64,000 nt of DNA from UBA6663 sp044226485 (GCA_044226485.1 JBGAGY010000017.1:57601-121600), one strand, 5' to 3'; counted from the first letter of the stretch, positions 18,110 to 29,169 are shown. Notes: generated by a model not told the origin, from the letters alone. A program made the numbers and translations.

Positions 18110-21100
18110 TCAACGCCGTAACAGCGGCAGATAGACCCAACCGTCGCGCACGTCGTAGGATTCGCCGGTCGTGTAGTTTCCGTTGAGGTAGCCGGGGCCG
18201 CCCAAGGGATTGAACGCGTCGTCGCGGATCGAATCCCCATCGATGAGGTCGAGACGCAACGTGCCGGAGCCGGAGCCTGTGGCCACCGTGACGGTGTAGC
18301 TCGTCCCTGAGCCGCTCATGCCCGTCACGGTTGCGCCCGTCAGACCGTCGGACGTCACCTCGAAGTCATTGACGGCCACGTAAGAGACGGCCCGCGAGAA
18401 CGTCACAAGGAAGTGCACAACGTCGGCTCGGGTGGGGTTCGGATCGACACGGGTGATGCCACTGACAACCGGGTAGGCTCTGTCGATGGTGTAGACCTGA
18501 CCCGTCGTGAAGTCGCCGTTGCCCAGGCCGACTCCACCGAGCGGCTGCAGCACCGTATCCAGGATGGTGTCGTTGTCGACGACGTCGAGTCGCAGGGTGC
18601 CTGAGGAACCCGTGCCGACGTTCACCATGACCGTGTATGCAGTGCCCGAGCCGCTGACTGAGTTGATGGATGACCCTGTGAGGCCCGTCGTCGTGACGGC
18701 GAAGTCAGCGGCGTCGACGCCGGTCACCGACTTCGAAAACTGCACGCCGTACTGCACAATGTCGCCGCCGATCGGATTGATGGAACCGCGCAGGATCGTG
18801 CTGACAGCCGGGGCAGGCGGCGCAACCTGTATCCCATAGGTCGCCAGGAGATCTGCTTCCGGAACGATGGTCGTCCCGAGGTTGCGAACGTTTTCGAATT
18901 GCCCGCCGACCCACAAATCCGTGCCGCGAATAGCCAGCGCGTTGACATCGCCCGCCAGCGAAGGGTTGGTTTGGCCTGTCACGCCGAGAGGCGTCCAGTC
19001 GGTGCCATCCCATCGAGCCACGTAGGCCCCAGCGGGCACATAGATGCCGCCGTTGTAGAGGCCGCTGAAACGACCGCCGACAACCACACCCGTCCCATAT
19101 GCCAGGATCGAGTAGACGGCGGCAAAAAGCTTCGAGCCGTTGCTGCCGACGAGAGACCAATGTGTTCCGTCCCACTGTGCCAGATAATCGGCATCGGCGA
19201 GCACCGAACCGTGATCGTTGACGTTGACGAAACCGCCGCCTGCATAAACGGTTGTGCCGGTTGCGGCGACCGCAAACACTGCAGCGTTGAGGGCGCCATC
19301 CCCCGCCCCGTTATCGCCCAGGGCAGCCCAATGGGAGCCATCCCAGGCTGCAATGTAGTCCGCAGCCGTCAAGACGACGCCGCCGTCGTTGACGTTCGTG
19401 AAGGACCCGCCTGCGTACAGCGTAGACCCATTGATGGCCAGGGCCTGCACGGAGCTGTTCAGAGAGCCATCACCGGCGCCATTGCTCCCGAGCGCCGACC
19501 AATGAGCCCCATCCCACCGAGCGAGCCGATCGGCCGTATTCAACACGACGCCGTTGTCGTTGACGTTGGTGAAAGATCCGCCCACGTACAGCGCCGTTCC
19601 ACTGACGGCCAGGGCCATGACGTTGGAAGACAGCGAGCCATTCCCTGCGCCATTGCTGCTGACCGCCGCCCAGTGCGTCCCATCCCAGCGGGCGAGGTAA
19701 TCGGCAGCTGAGAGCACGACGCCGGTGTCGTTGACGTTCGTGAAAGATCCGCCCACGTACAGGTCGGAGCCCACCATGGCCAGGCTCGACACGCCATAAT
19801 TCAACGAACCGTTTCCCGCTCCGTTGCTTCCGAGCGCCGACCAATTGGCTCCATCCCACCTGGCCACGTAGTCGCCTTCCGGCAGGTTCACTCCGTGATT
19901 CGAGATGTTGTAGAAATAGCCTCCGACATACACGTCAGTGCCGTTGACGAGGATCGCCTGCACCCGGCCGTTGATGTCGCTGGTTGCCAGGGCGCCGTTG
20001 GGCACCTCACCCACCGCTGACCAGTGCGTGCCGTTCCACCCGGCAATGAAATCGGCGCCCGGCAAAACGGCACCGGCGTCCTTGAGATCGTAGAAGTAAC
20101 CGCCGACCAGGAGCGTGCCACTCAGTTGGCCAAAGGCGGTAATGGTGCCGCCGGCTTTGCCAGTGATGGCGCCATTGCCCGACCCATCGGAGCCCAACGC
20201 CGACCAGTTGGTGCCATCCCATTTCGCCATGTAGTCCGCGGCCGGAAGCGGCGCGCCGTTGTTGTTGACGTTCGTGAACGAGCCGCCGACGTAGACGTCG
20301 GCGCCGTTCACCCACAGGTTGGTCACGGAACCTGAGAGCGCCCCATTTCCCGCGCCGTTGCTGCCCAGCGCCGACCAGTTCGTGCCGTCCCATTTGGCGA
20401 TGTAATCGGCCGCCGTGAGAACGACGCCGTTGTTATTGACGTTGGTGAAGGTGCCCCCGGCATACAGCGTGCTGCCGCTCACCGCCAGAGTGGCCACGAA
20501 ATACACGAGGGCGCCGTCCCCGGCGCCATTGCTGCCCAACGCCGACCAGTTCGTGCCATCCCATTTGGCAACGAAGTCGGCCGCCGTCAGAACGACGCCG
20601 TTGTTGTTGACGTTGGCGAACTCGCCACCGGCGTACAGGGTGCTGCCGGTGAGCGCCAGGGTTCGAATGCCTCCGGTCAGGGCGCCGTCCCCGGTGCCAT
20701 TGCTGCCCAACGCCGACCAGTTCGTGCCATCCCATTTGGCGATGTAGTCGGCCGCCGTCAGAACGACGCCGTTGTTATTGACGTTGGTGAAGGTGCCCCC
20801 GGCGTAGATATCCGTGCCGTTGATCGCGATGGAATACACGGCGGCGTTGAGCGATGATCCGCCGGCGCCATTGCTGCCCAGAGCCGACCAATGGGCGCCG
20901 TCCCAGCGAGCGATATGGGCAGCGCCACTGACGGACGCCATCGAGCCGTCGTAGATCCACGCGAAATACCCGCCCACGTACAGGTTCCCGCCTGAAACGG
21001 CCAGGGCATACACGACACTGGATGAAGTTGGGAGCGCGCCGCCTCCCTGACCGTCGCTGCTGAGCGCGCCCCAGTGTGTGCCATTCCAGGTCGCGACGTA

Positions 21101-21529
21101 ATCGGCTTCCGGGACGTTGCCGGCGTTCTGGAAACTGCCGCCGATGTAGGCCACCCCGCCGGATACAACGATCGCGGTGATCTCACTGTTGATGGCACCG
21201 GCGGCTTCGCCCACGCCCGCCCACTCACCGAGCGCTGTTGCCATCGGGCCGTCGGGCGTATCGTTCGCCTGGGTCGCATCGAACACGGGGCCACGGGCGG
21301 GGTCGAGGGTCACGTTCCAGCCGTCGAGGTCGAGCGAACCGCTCGACGCGGTCGTCAACTTGAGCGAACCGTCGACGTTCAACAACCCGGCCGGAGAGAC
21401 GTTGCGCGCTGGCCTGGTGGTGGCGGCAGGTTGTGGCGCATTCGCCTGAGCCCGAACCGGCAAGGCGATACCGGGAGCCCCAAAACTGATGACCAACGCC
21501 AGGACAAATCGAGTGATGGCAGTTTTCAT
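18110..21529 (-). CDS. Exported beta-propeller protein, fourteen repeats (copy B)
   Basis: Paralogue of the downstream gene with the same length (1139 residues) and order: signal peptide (MKTAITRFVLALVISFGAPG), pre-repeat block, fourteen repeats, two Ig-like domains, tail WVYLPLLRR. Repeats 3, 4 and 5 are almost identical to one another (NVNNNGVVLTAAD, AKWDGTNWSALGSNG), also at DNA level around 20400-20790, so they were copied or homogenised recently. AAAGGGAC precedes the ATG at 21529. The gap to the zinc-ribbon gene upstream is 25 bp, and all four genes are probably one transcript. Confidence 0.8.
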   Translation of the reverse strand: MKTAITRFVLALVISFGAPGIALPVRAQANAPQPAATTRPARNVSPAGLLNVDGSLKLTTASSGSLDLDGWNVTLDPARGPVFDATQANDTPDGPMATALGEWAGVGEAAGAINSEITAIVVSGGVAYIGGSFQNAGNVPEADYVATWNGTHWGALSSDGQGGGALPTSSSVVYALAVSGGNLYVGGYFAWIYDGSMASVSGAAHIARWDGAHWSALGSNGAGGSSLNAAVYSIAINGTDIYAGGTFTNVNNNGVVLTAADYIAKWDGTNWSALGSNGTGDGALTGGIRTLALTGSTLYAGGEFANVNNNGVVLTAADFVAKWDGTNWSALGSNGAGDGALVYFVATLAVSGSTLYAGGTFTNVNNNGVVLTAADYIAKWDGTNWSALGSNGAGNGALSGSVTNLWVNGADVYVGGSFTNVNNNGAPLPAADYMAKWDGTNWSALGSDGSGNGAITGKAGGTITAFGQLSGTLLVGGYFYDLKDAGAVLPGADFIAGWNGTHWSAVGEVPNGALATSDINGRVQAILVNGTDVYVGGYFYNISNHGVNLPEGDYVARWDGANWSALGSNGAGNGSLNYGVSSLAMVGSDLYVGGSFTNVNDTGVVLSAADYLARWDGTHWAAVSSNGAGNGSLSSNVMALAVSGTALYVGGSFTNVNDNGVVLNTADRLARWDGAHWSALGSNGAGDGSLNSSVQALAINGSTLYAGGSFTNVNDGGVVLTAADYIAAWDGSHWAALGDNGAGDGALNAAVFAVAATGTTVYAGGGFVNVNDHGSVLADADYLAQWDGTHWSLVGSNGSKLFAAVYSILAYGTGVVVGGRFSGLYNGGIYVPAGAYVARWDGTDWTPLGVTGQTNPSLAGDVNALAIRGTDLWVGGQFENVRNLGTTIVPEADLLATYGIQVAPPAPAVSTILRGSINPIGGDIVQYGVQFSKSVTGVDAADFAVTTTGLTGSSINSVSGSGTAYTVMVNVGTGSSGTLRLDVVDNDTILDTVLQPLGGVGLGNGDFTTGQVYTIDRAYPVVSGITRVDPNPTRADVVHFLVTFSRAVSYVAVNDFEVTSDGLTGATVTGMSGSGTSYTVTVATGSGSGTLRLDLIDGDSIRDDAFNPLGGPGYLNGNYTTGESYDVRDGWVYLPLLRR

Positions 21530-21554
21530 GTCCCTTTACCAGTGTGGTACGGGG

Positions 21555-21809
21555 TTAGCGAGGCTTGACGCGTTCCCAGCCATCGGCGTGAGCGAGTTGG
21601 GCGAGGTCGCGGGGGTCGGCAATGCGAAGTTCGACATGCCCGCACTGGCCACAGATGTAGGTCTCAACACGCAGCGTGCGCGGGTCGCGGCCCGCCAGGA
21701 CCTCGACGACGGCGTTGAAGCTTCCGGCGCTCAGGCCCTCGCCTTCGGCCGCCAGGCCGTGATAAACCTCGGCCGCCTGACAGTTAGGACAGACACCTTG
21801 ATGCATCAT
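21555..21809 (-). CDS. Small zinc-ribbon protein
   Basis: About 84 residues starting MMHQGVCPNCQAAEVYHG. Two Cys pairs, CPNC near the start and CGQC in the second half, frame a beta-rich segment as in zinc ribbons. The open frame extends upstream to 21935, but the extra 42 residues are basic, unlike a conserved domain, and would overlap the divergent gene, so I start at 21809. It lies 25 bp upstream of the propeller cluster and may be co-transcribed with it. The family is not known to me; a nucleic-acid- or protein-binding role is possible. Confidence 0.6.
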   Translation of the reverse strand: MMHQGVCPNCQAAEVYHGLAAEGEGLSAGSFNAVVEVLAGRDPRTLRVETYICGQCGHVELRIADPRDLAQLAHADGWERVKPR

Positions 21810-21916
21810 CTTTTTCTTAGTTTCCGTGCAGTAGAATGGGCGCGTTGCGCAGCCACTCCCCCGTCTCGCGATCAGTCTATGCGGCGGCCGCTGGCAGAAG
21901 TTGATATTTCTTGCGG

Positions 21917-24706
21917 ATGTCCATGCCTGCTTCAAGCATCGTGTCCGACCCGCTTGCCTTATCGACGTTCGGGGAATTGCTCCGTTATGTCAGACGTCGG
22001 GCGCGCCTCACGCAACGCGACCTTGGCATCGCCGTCGGGTACAGCGAAAGCCACATCAATCGTTTCGAGAAGAACAAGCACTTGCCCGACGTCGCCACGG
22101 TGGCGGCCTTGTTCGTGCCCGCGCTCGACCTCGTCCACGAACCACCACTCGCGGCGCGCCTGATCGAACTCGCCTCACCGTCTGTTTCCACTCAGGTGGA
22201 GGTTGCGCCGCCGGGCGAGTCGATCCCGCAACCTGCGCCGAACGAGATCGCGCGGCTCGAGGTGCTTGCTCGGTTGAGAAAAAGGTTGAGCGATCAACGC
22301 TGCGTGGCGTTGGTCGGATTGCCCGGCGTGGGCAAGACCACACTGGCTAGCGCCATCGCAAGGGAGTTTGAGGCGCGCCAGTCGGTGTTCTGGCTGACCC
22401 TGACCAGCGGGATCACGACCTCGGCGGAAGCCATCCTGCTCGCGTTGGCCCACTCACTGGCGAGGTTGGGCCACGACTTCCTCAAACCGCTGACGACCCG
22501 CCCGATCGGTGTGCGGGAAGAGCTTCCTCTCGAACGACGTGTGATCCTCATCGCCCAGGCGATCACGCGGCAGCCGTTGCTTCTCTGCATCGACAACGCG
22601 GAGCTCATCCGCCAGGACGAAACGGTCCTCCAGGTGCTTCATCACCTGATGACGACCACAAACGCTCGCTTCCTGTTCACGACTCGCGAGAGCTTGCCGT
22701 TGACGAGCGTCGCTGAGATCCCGATCGTCGGCCTCGAGCCGGCCGAAAGCTTCGCCTTGATCCAGCAAAGCGGCGGGCAGGCCTTGAGCGCGAGTCAGGC
22801 GCAGCGCCTGATGGAGAAGACCGCCGGGAGCCCCATGCTGTTGCGCCTCGCGCTCGGCAAGCTGACCGAGCCCTTGCTGGACGTCGAGATCACGCTGACC
22901 CGGCTCGAGACCCAACCCACGATCGCTGCCTATCTGCTGCGCACCTTGCGCGATCAACTGGCGCCCGCGGCCTGGCGCCTGCTCTGCCTGCTCTCGGTCT
23001 TCAACCAGACGACCGACCTTCACGACGCGCGGCTTGACGCCATCGCGCTCGACCTGGGCGAGCCGCCGTCGCTCGGCGACGCGATCCGCGAGTTGCAGCG
23101 CCGGCAGTTGATCGACGACGCGACCCGGGCGCGGCTGCACCCGCTGGTGCGCGACTTCGTCTATCGGATTCTTGAAGAAGAGCCGGCCCGGGTCCAACGG
23201 CTCCACCGTCTGGCGGGCGATTGGCTCATGCTCGAGCCCAAGGACCCGCAGGGCGCGGCCCGACACTACGCCCTGGCGGGTCTGCTCGAGCTTGCTGTGG
23301 ATGCCATCGAGGATCACCAGTCGCTCCTGACCGTCCAGGGGAAGGCCGCTCAAGCAGTGAGCGTGCTGGATCAGATCCTGGGCCGGATCGCGTCCACTCA
23401 CGGCGATGGCGCCGACCTCCGTCGGCGGGCCCTGACCTTGCGCGGCGTGTTGTTGCGAGGGACTCTGCGCGTGGATGAAGGCGAGGCCAATCTGCGCGAG
23501 GCGCTGAGCCTGGCGGCTGCGCCCGCGGTGCGCGCCAGCATATCGGCCGAGCTGGCCGAGATCTTGAGTCAGCGTTACCGATTCCAGGAACTGTTTGAGT
23601 TGTTCGAAGCTGTGAACCAGGATCTGGCGGCTGACGATCGCCTGTTGCGCGCGCAGTTCAAGTCACTGGCCGTCGGCGCCTACTCCAGCCTTGGCCAGCC
23701 CGACGCCGCGCGTCAGGCTGCCGCCGAGGCTCTGGCACTCACTCGCTCGTTGCCGTTGCACGTCACCAGCCTCATTCGTTCGCGGACGCACATCGAACTG
23801 GCCAATGTGGCGCGCATCCAGCTGGACACAGCCGAGGCGATGCGCCAGGCCCAGGCCGCCGTCGCCGCGGCCCGAGACGGCAACCTCGCGCGCGCGATGT
23901 ATCTCCACCAGGCGTTCGTCGGTGGCCTGTATTTTGACCTCGGCAACCTGGAGTCTTCGTTTCGGCAGCGTCAGGAGGCGCTCGACGGCCTGCTCGCGAT
24001 CGGCGATATCCACAGCGCAGCGTATATCTTGACCTACCTGGCCGACATCCATCATGTGCAACTGGAGCAAGCGCAGGCGATCGAAAAGCTGAACCGCGCA
24101 AGCGACATCTTCCGCACCGTGAACGACCTGCGCGGCCTGGCGAGCGCGGAGAGCGCGCGCGCCGGCGAGTTGCTCTGGCAAGGGCAGGCCGCGGCGGCCC
24201 GACAGGTGGTTGAGCAGTTGCTGGTCGAGACCGAGGGCAAATCCACCGAGCGCACGTGGGGGTACCGTCTGAACAAGCGCGCGATGATCCAACTCGTGCA
24301 AGGTGAGACCGACGCCGCGTTGACGACGCTGGAGCGCGCGCTGGCGCTGCCGTCTGTGCGAACGTACCCCATGCTCCGCTTCGAGTTGCACACCACCCTG
24401 GCGGTCGCGCGCCTCGCGCAAGGGCGGCCCGACCTCGCCGGCGAAACACTGGCCGCGGAGCCGAAACTGGAAGGACTGAGCCGCTGGGCCGAGTTCGAGC
24501 GCGATCTGGTCGATGGCTATCGACTGCTCTTCAGCGGAGACGTCGGACCGGCTCGCGTCATCGTCACGCGGCTCGAGCCCCAGATGGCGCCGTTTTCCAT
24601 GTACCGCGAACTCGTGAACCGCCTGGACGACGCCAGCGAGCACTCCGCCCAGCCCAACCAGGTGCCCGCACTCCTGTGGGTTGGAGAGTCCGCGCTTTCA
24701 GCTTGA
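21917..24706 (+). CDS. HTH-STAND-TPR regulator
   Basis: About 929 residues. An XRE-type helix-turn-helix occupies roughly residues 15-65 (LTQRDLGIAVGYSESHINRF). It is followed by a STAND/NB-ARC ATPase with Walker A GLPGVGKTT near 134-142, a Walker B-like LLLCIDNAEL and the sensor FLFTTRES. The rest (from about 430) is alpha-helical with TPR-like repeats. Such proteins use ligand binding to the repeats to switch the ATPase and DNA-binding state. A GATATT -10-like element lies 8 bp before the ATG at 21917, and an alternative TTG is at 21911. It is divergent from the zinc-ribbon/propeller operon and is its most likely regulator (inference). Confidence 0.85.
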   Translation: MSMPASSIVSDPLALSTFGELLRYVRRRARLTQRDLGIAVGYSESHINRFEKNKHLPDVATVAALFVPALDLVHEPPLAARLIELASPSVSTQVEVAPPGESIPQPAPNEIARLEVLARLRKRLSDQRCVALVGLPGVGKTTLASAIAREFEARQSVFWLTLTSGITTSAEAILLALAHSLARLGHDFLKPLTTRPIGVREELPLERRVILIAQAITRQPLLLCIDNAELIRQDETVLQVLHHLMTTTNARFLFTTRESLPLTSVAEIPIVGLEPAESFALIQQSGGQALSASQAQRLMEKTAGSPMLLRLALGKLTEPLLDVEITLTRLETQPTIAAYLLRTLRDQLAPAAWRLLCLLSVFNQTTDLHDARLDAIALDLGEPPSLGDAIRELQRRQLIDDATRARLHPLVRDFVYRILEEEPARVQRLHRLAGDWLMLEPKDPQGAARHYALAGLLELAVDAIEDHQSLLTVQGKAAQAVSVLDQILGRIASTHGDGADLRRRALTLRGVLLRGTLRVDEGEANLREALSLAAAPAVRASISAELAEILSQRYRFQELFELFEAVNQDLAADDRLLRAQFKSLAVGAYSSLGQPDAARQAAAEALALTRSLPLHVTSLIRSRTHIELANVARIQLDTAEAMRQAQAAVAAARDGNLARAMYLHQAFVGGLYFDLGNLESSFRQRQEALDGLLAIGDIHSAAYILTYLADIHHVQLEQAQAIEKLNRASDIFRTVNDLRGLASAESARAGELLWQGQAAAARQVVEQLLVETEGKSTERTWGYRLNKRAMIQLVQGETDAALTTLERALALPSVRTYPMLRFELHTTLAVARLAQGRPDLAGETLAAEPKLEGLSRWAEFERDLVDGYRLLFSGDVGPARVIVTRLEPQMAPFSMYRELVNRLDDASEHSAQPNQVPALLWVGESALSA

Positions 24707-24712
24707 GAACGC

Positions 24713-25234
24713 TCAGGCCCGGCGTGCCACCCGCGAGACCAGCAACGCGGTCGGCACCGCTCCGATCAACAGCGCGATGCCCTCGATCACGGTGTGCAGC
24801 ACCACGCCCGAAAGGATGCTGAACGCCAGCGAGCCCATATCCTCGGCGCCCAGTGAAACGCCCCGTGATTGATAGGCCAACGTCAGGCTGATCGTGGTCC
24901 AGCAGATGCCGACGATCGTGGCCGCCACCAGATAGATTACGGCCGTGATCCCGGCGCCACCTATGGCTTCCGACGCATCGAGTGGAGCACGTCGCGACGC
25001 CAGCCAGACATAGACGGCGGCGATCACGGCCCCATAGATCAACCCCTGGAGACACGCGACGACGCTGTTGACGGCCAGCATGAACCCCGCGGCGCTCGAG
25101 GGAGAGTTCTCCTGCACATAGGTCGCGAACATGGTCGCTGTGACGAAGCCGAGAAGAGCTGAGATGACAAGGCCCACCACGACCATGACAACCACTACGC
25201 TCGCGACAGAGCGCCAATCGATGCGAGAAACCAT
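24713..25234 (-). CDS. Membrane protein, four or five helices
   Basis: 173 residues from the ATG at 25234, chosen because GGAGGAGCT precedes it directly. Hydrophobic segments include VVVVMVVVGLVISALLGFVTA, a central pair (AVNSVVACLQGLIYGAVIAAVYVWLA and ITAVIYLVAATIVGICW) and a C-terminal pair. I recognise no family. It converges on the STAND gene with a 6-bp gap and lies just beyond the rpoD terminator, so it needs its own promoter, which I could not identify. Confidence 0.7.
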   Translation of the reverse strand: MVSRIDWRSVASVVVVMVVVGLVISALLGFVTATMFATYVQENSPSSAAGFMLAVNSVVACLQGLIYGAVIAAVYVWLASRRAPLDASEAIGGAGITAVIYLVAATIVGICWTTISLTLAYQSRGVSLGAEDMGSLAFSILSGVVLHTVIEGIALLIGAVPTALLVSRVARRA

Positions 25235-25258
25235 AGCTCCTCCTGCGGGGGCGTCGAT

Positions 25259-25312
25259 CAAAACTAAAGCGCTGCATGCGCTGGATCGTGGATCCGGTTA
25301 CGCATGCAGCGC
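25259..25312 (-). terminator. Rho-independent terminator of dnaG-rpoD
   Basis: A perfect 12-bp stem (25269-25280 with 25301-25312) followed on the minus strand by TTTAGTTTTG. A second small hairpin, GGATC-cac-GATCC, sits in the loop. Confidence 0.8.
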
Positions 25313-25342
25313 GTGAGATCAAAGACAACAGTCGCCGGGTCG

Positions 25343-26971
<1,629 letters not shown>

Positions 26972-26991
26972 AGCTCCCAAGTATCACACAT

Positions 26992-28971
26992 CTAGGAACG
27001 AGTTGGACCGGCGGTTGCGCCCGTGCGGGCGCGTGTCAAAGCTCCGGGCGCCAACGCGCGGTCCACGCGCGCCAGCTCCCCCGACCGTTCGACCACTTCG
27101 CGGCTGTAGGCGTCGACCCGTTCGGCGTCGCCCTGTTCACGCGCGGCTTCCAGCAAGAAACGCGCCTCGCTGCAGCGCACGTGGACGGATTGCCTCCGCA
27201 GCCGCAAGGCCGCGCCGAGCAGGGCCTCTTCAGCCTTTCCGGCCCGCGCCTCGCTGACGTCGACCGGGACGTTCATCAGGCTCTCCAAGGTCGGCAGCAG
27301 CGGTTCGGCAAGGTGCGTTCGCACAAAGGTCGGCAGATCCTCCTCGACCTGGGCGAGCGCATCGGCAAGTTGAGAGAAAACGAGCTGCAATTCGGTGTCG
27401 GCGAAATCGTCGGTTGAAAGTTTACCAAGGCCCAGATCCTTCAGGGCCCTGTCGATTCGATAGACGTTGTCGGGCTCGCGCAGAAGCGAACCGAGCACGT
27501 GGATCTCGAGCTTGGGAGCCGAGGCGCGCGAGGCTTTCGGTGGCAGGCGTCGGGCGTCGGGCGTCAGTGGGGCTGGCCCCCCGGCCTTCGCGGGGGCGTT
27601 GACCGACGCCGGGCGCTTGATGCCCGACGCCTCACTCGTCGGGCGTTTGCTCAGCACCGCCACGTCGACTTTCAAAAGCCGCGCCAGCTTCTGCCGGTAT
27701 GCGTCGCGCTCGATGGCGTCGGCCACGTCTTCGATGTACGGAATCACGGCGTTGGCGACTTCGACCTTGACCTTGGCGTCCTCGAGGTCCTTGCCGCGCG
27801 AGACCACGCGCATGACGTAGGCGACCACCGGCTCGGCCTCGGCCGAGCGCCGGGTCCACTCGTCGGGATCGCGGTTGATGACGTCGTCGGGGTCCTCGCC
27901 GTCGGGCAGCGTCATCACGCGGATGTCGACGCCCAGGCGCGCCTCCTGCTTGATCAGGCCGTGCGGGTCGAAACCGACCTGGTCTTCGCGCTCGAGCGAC
28001 TCGCGCGCCACACTCAGGCCGCGCAGCGTGGCCTTGTCGCCGGCCTCGTCGGCGTCGAGCGCGAGCAGGATGCGTTTGGCGTGTTTCTTGATCAGGCGCA
28101 GCTGGTGCTCGGTCAGCGCGGTGCCTTGAGAAGAGACCACGTTGCTGAAGCCGGCCTGATGGGCCGCGATCACGTCGAGGTTGCCCTCGACCACGATCGC
28201 CTCGTTGATCTCGCGCAGGGTCTTGCGCGCCAGATGCAGGCCGAAGACCGTGCGGCCCTTGTCGAACAGCGCAGTGGTCGGGCTGTTCATGAACTTCGGC
28301 AGCGCGTCGGGCTTGAGCGCGCGCGCCTGGAAGCCCGTCATGCGGCCGAGTTCGTCGCGCACCGGGATCATCAGCCGGTCACGGAAGCGGTCGAAGAGCT
28401 TGCCGCCCTCCTTCTCGATGATCAGGCCGGCGCCGCGCAGGTCGTCGAGCGTATAGCCTTTGGACTGCAGATACTTGAGACCCGCGTCCCAGCTGTCGAG
28501 GCTGTAGCCGAGCTCGAACATCTCGACGGCGGTCTGGCCGAGGCCGCGGCCGGCCAGATGCTGGCGGGCGTGCTCGGCCTGGCTCGCGTTGAGCAACAGG
28601 TGGTGATAGTAGACAGCCGCGCTTTGAAGCACATCGCGCTGTCGGCTGAGGTTGTCGTCCTGCTCGACCTGATCGCGCGTGCGCGGCTTGAGTTCAACGC
28701 CCGCGATCTGAGCGAGTTGCTGAAGCGCGCCCGAGAAGTCGAGGCCGTCGCGCTTCATCACGAACTTGAAGATATCGCCGCCTTCGTTGCACTGCCCAAA
28801 GCAGCGCCATGTGCCGGTGTCGGCCCAGACGACGAACGAAGGCGTGAAGTTCTTGTGAGCGTGGAACGGGCACAGCCCGGTATAAGTGCGGCCAGAGCGC
28901 CGCAGCTTCACCGTTTGAGAGATGATATCCACCGCATCGATGCGGGCTTTGATCTCTTCTGTGACCGACAT
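26992..28971 (-). CDS. dnaG: DNA primase
   Basis: Makes RNA primers for replication; 659 residues. The CHC2 zinc ribbon (CPFH near 34 with CFGQC near 57), the primase core and a TOPRIM domain (VVEGNLDV, LALDADEAGD) are in normal order. Residues about 444-477, between the core and the C-terminal helicase-binding domain, are Pro/Ala/Lys/Arg-rich and are encoded by a GGCGTCG-type heptamer repeat. That linker has no sequence conservation I know of and looks like an in-frame repeat insertion. A good promoter lies about 60 bp upstream. Confidence 0.95.
   Translation of the reverse strand: MSVTEEIKARIDAVDIISQTVKLRRSGRTYTGLCPFHAHKNFTPSFVVWADTGTWRCFGQCNEGGDIFKFVMKRDGLDFSGALQQLAQIAGVELKPRTRDQVEQDDNLSRQRDVLQSAAVYYHHLLLNASQAEHARQHLAGRGLGQTAVEMFELGYSLDSWDAGLKYLQSKGYTLDDLRGAGLIIEKEGGKLFDRFRDRLMIPVRDELGRMTGFQARALKPDALPKFMNSPTTALFDKGRTVFGLHLARKTLREINEAIVVEGNLDVIAAHQAGFSNVVSSQGTALTEHQLRLIKKHAKRILLALDADEAGDKATLRGLSVARESLEREDQVGFDPHGLIKQEARLGVDIRVMTLPDGEDPDDVINRDPDEWTRRSAEAEPVVAYVMRVVSRGKDLEDAKVKVEVANAVIPYIEDVADAIERDAYRQKLARLLKVDVAVLSKRPTSEASGIKRPASVNAPAKAGGPAPLTPDARRLPPKASRASAPKLEIHVLGSLLREPDNVYRIDRALKDLGLGKLSTDDFADTELQLVFSQLADALAQVEEDLPTFVRTHLAEPLLPTLESLMNVPVDVSEARAGKAEEALLGAALRLRRQSVHVRCSEARFLLEAAREQGDAERVDAYSREVVERSGELARVDRALAPGALTRARTGATAGPTRS
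27546..27645. repeat. Heptamer repeat inside dnaG
   Basis: GGCGTCG, GGCGTCG, GGCGTCA at 27546-27566, with reverse words CGACGCC, TGATGCC, CGACGCC at 27604-27631. This is the same word family as the nuoC-nuoD repeat, here in frame in a linker of DnaG. Confidence 0.75.
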
Positions 28972-29040
28972 CGACTCTCGAGGAGGATGAACGCCGACGA
29001 TTGACGATTACGGATTGTAACGCTCGCGTGCCAGGGCGAC

Positions 29041-29069
29041 ATTATAGTCGCGTCAAAGGGATTCCTCAA
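29041..29069 (-). promoter_or_regulatory. Promoter of dnaG-rpoD
   Basis: Minus strand TTGAGG (29064-29069), 17-bp spacer, TATAAT (29041-29046). Transcription would start near 29034, about 60 nt before the dnaG ATG. Confidence 0.75.
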
Positions 29070-29086
29070 AAACAAACTGACCAATC

Positions 29087-29169
29087 AGAAATCGGGAGTG
29101 CCCCGATGTGTCCCGATGTGGAGCGCGTTGCGCTCCACATCGGGACACATCGGGGCACTCCCGATTTCT
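29087..29169. repeat. Perfect 40-bp-arm palindrome
   Basis: Arms 29087-29126 and 29130-29169 pair without mismatch around a 3-nt loop (GTT). The outer part, AGAAATCGGGAGTGCCCC, is shared with 34082-34165; the apex differs. It starts at the stop codon of glyQS and lies upstream of the dnaG promoter. Confidence 0.95.

Noticed and set aside
12830..21529. Propeller repeats as RCC1 or Kelch proteins
   Set aside because: The consensus Y-x-G-G-x-F / A-D-Y / W-D-G-x-x-W-S does not match the diagnostic residues of either family.
21810..21935. N-terminal extension of the zinc-ribbon protein
   Set aside because: The extra 42 residues are not domain-like and would overlap the start of the divergent STAND gene and both promoters.
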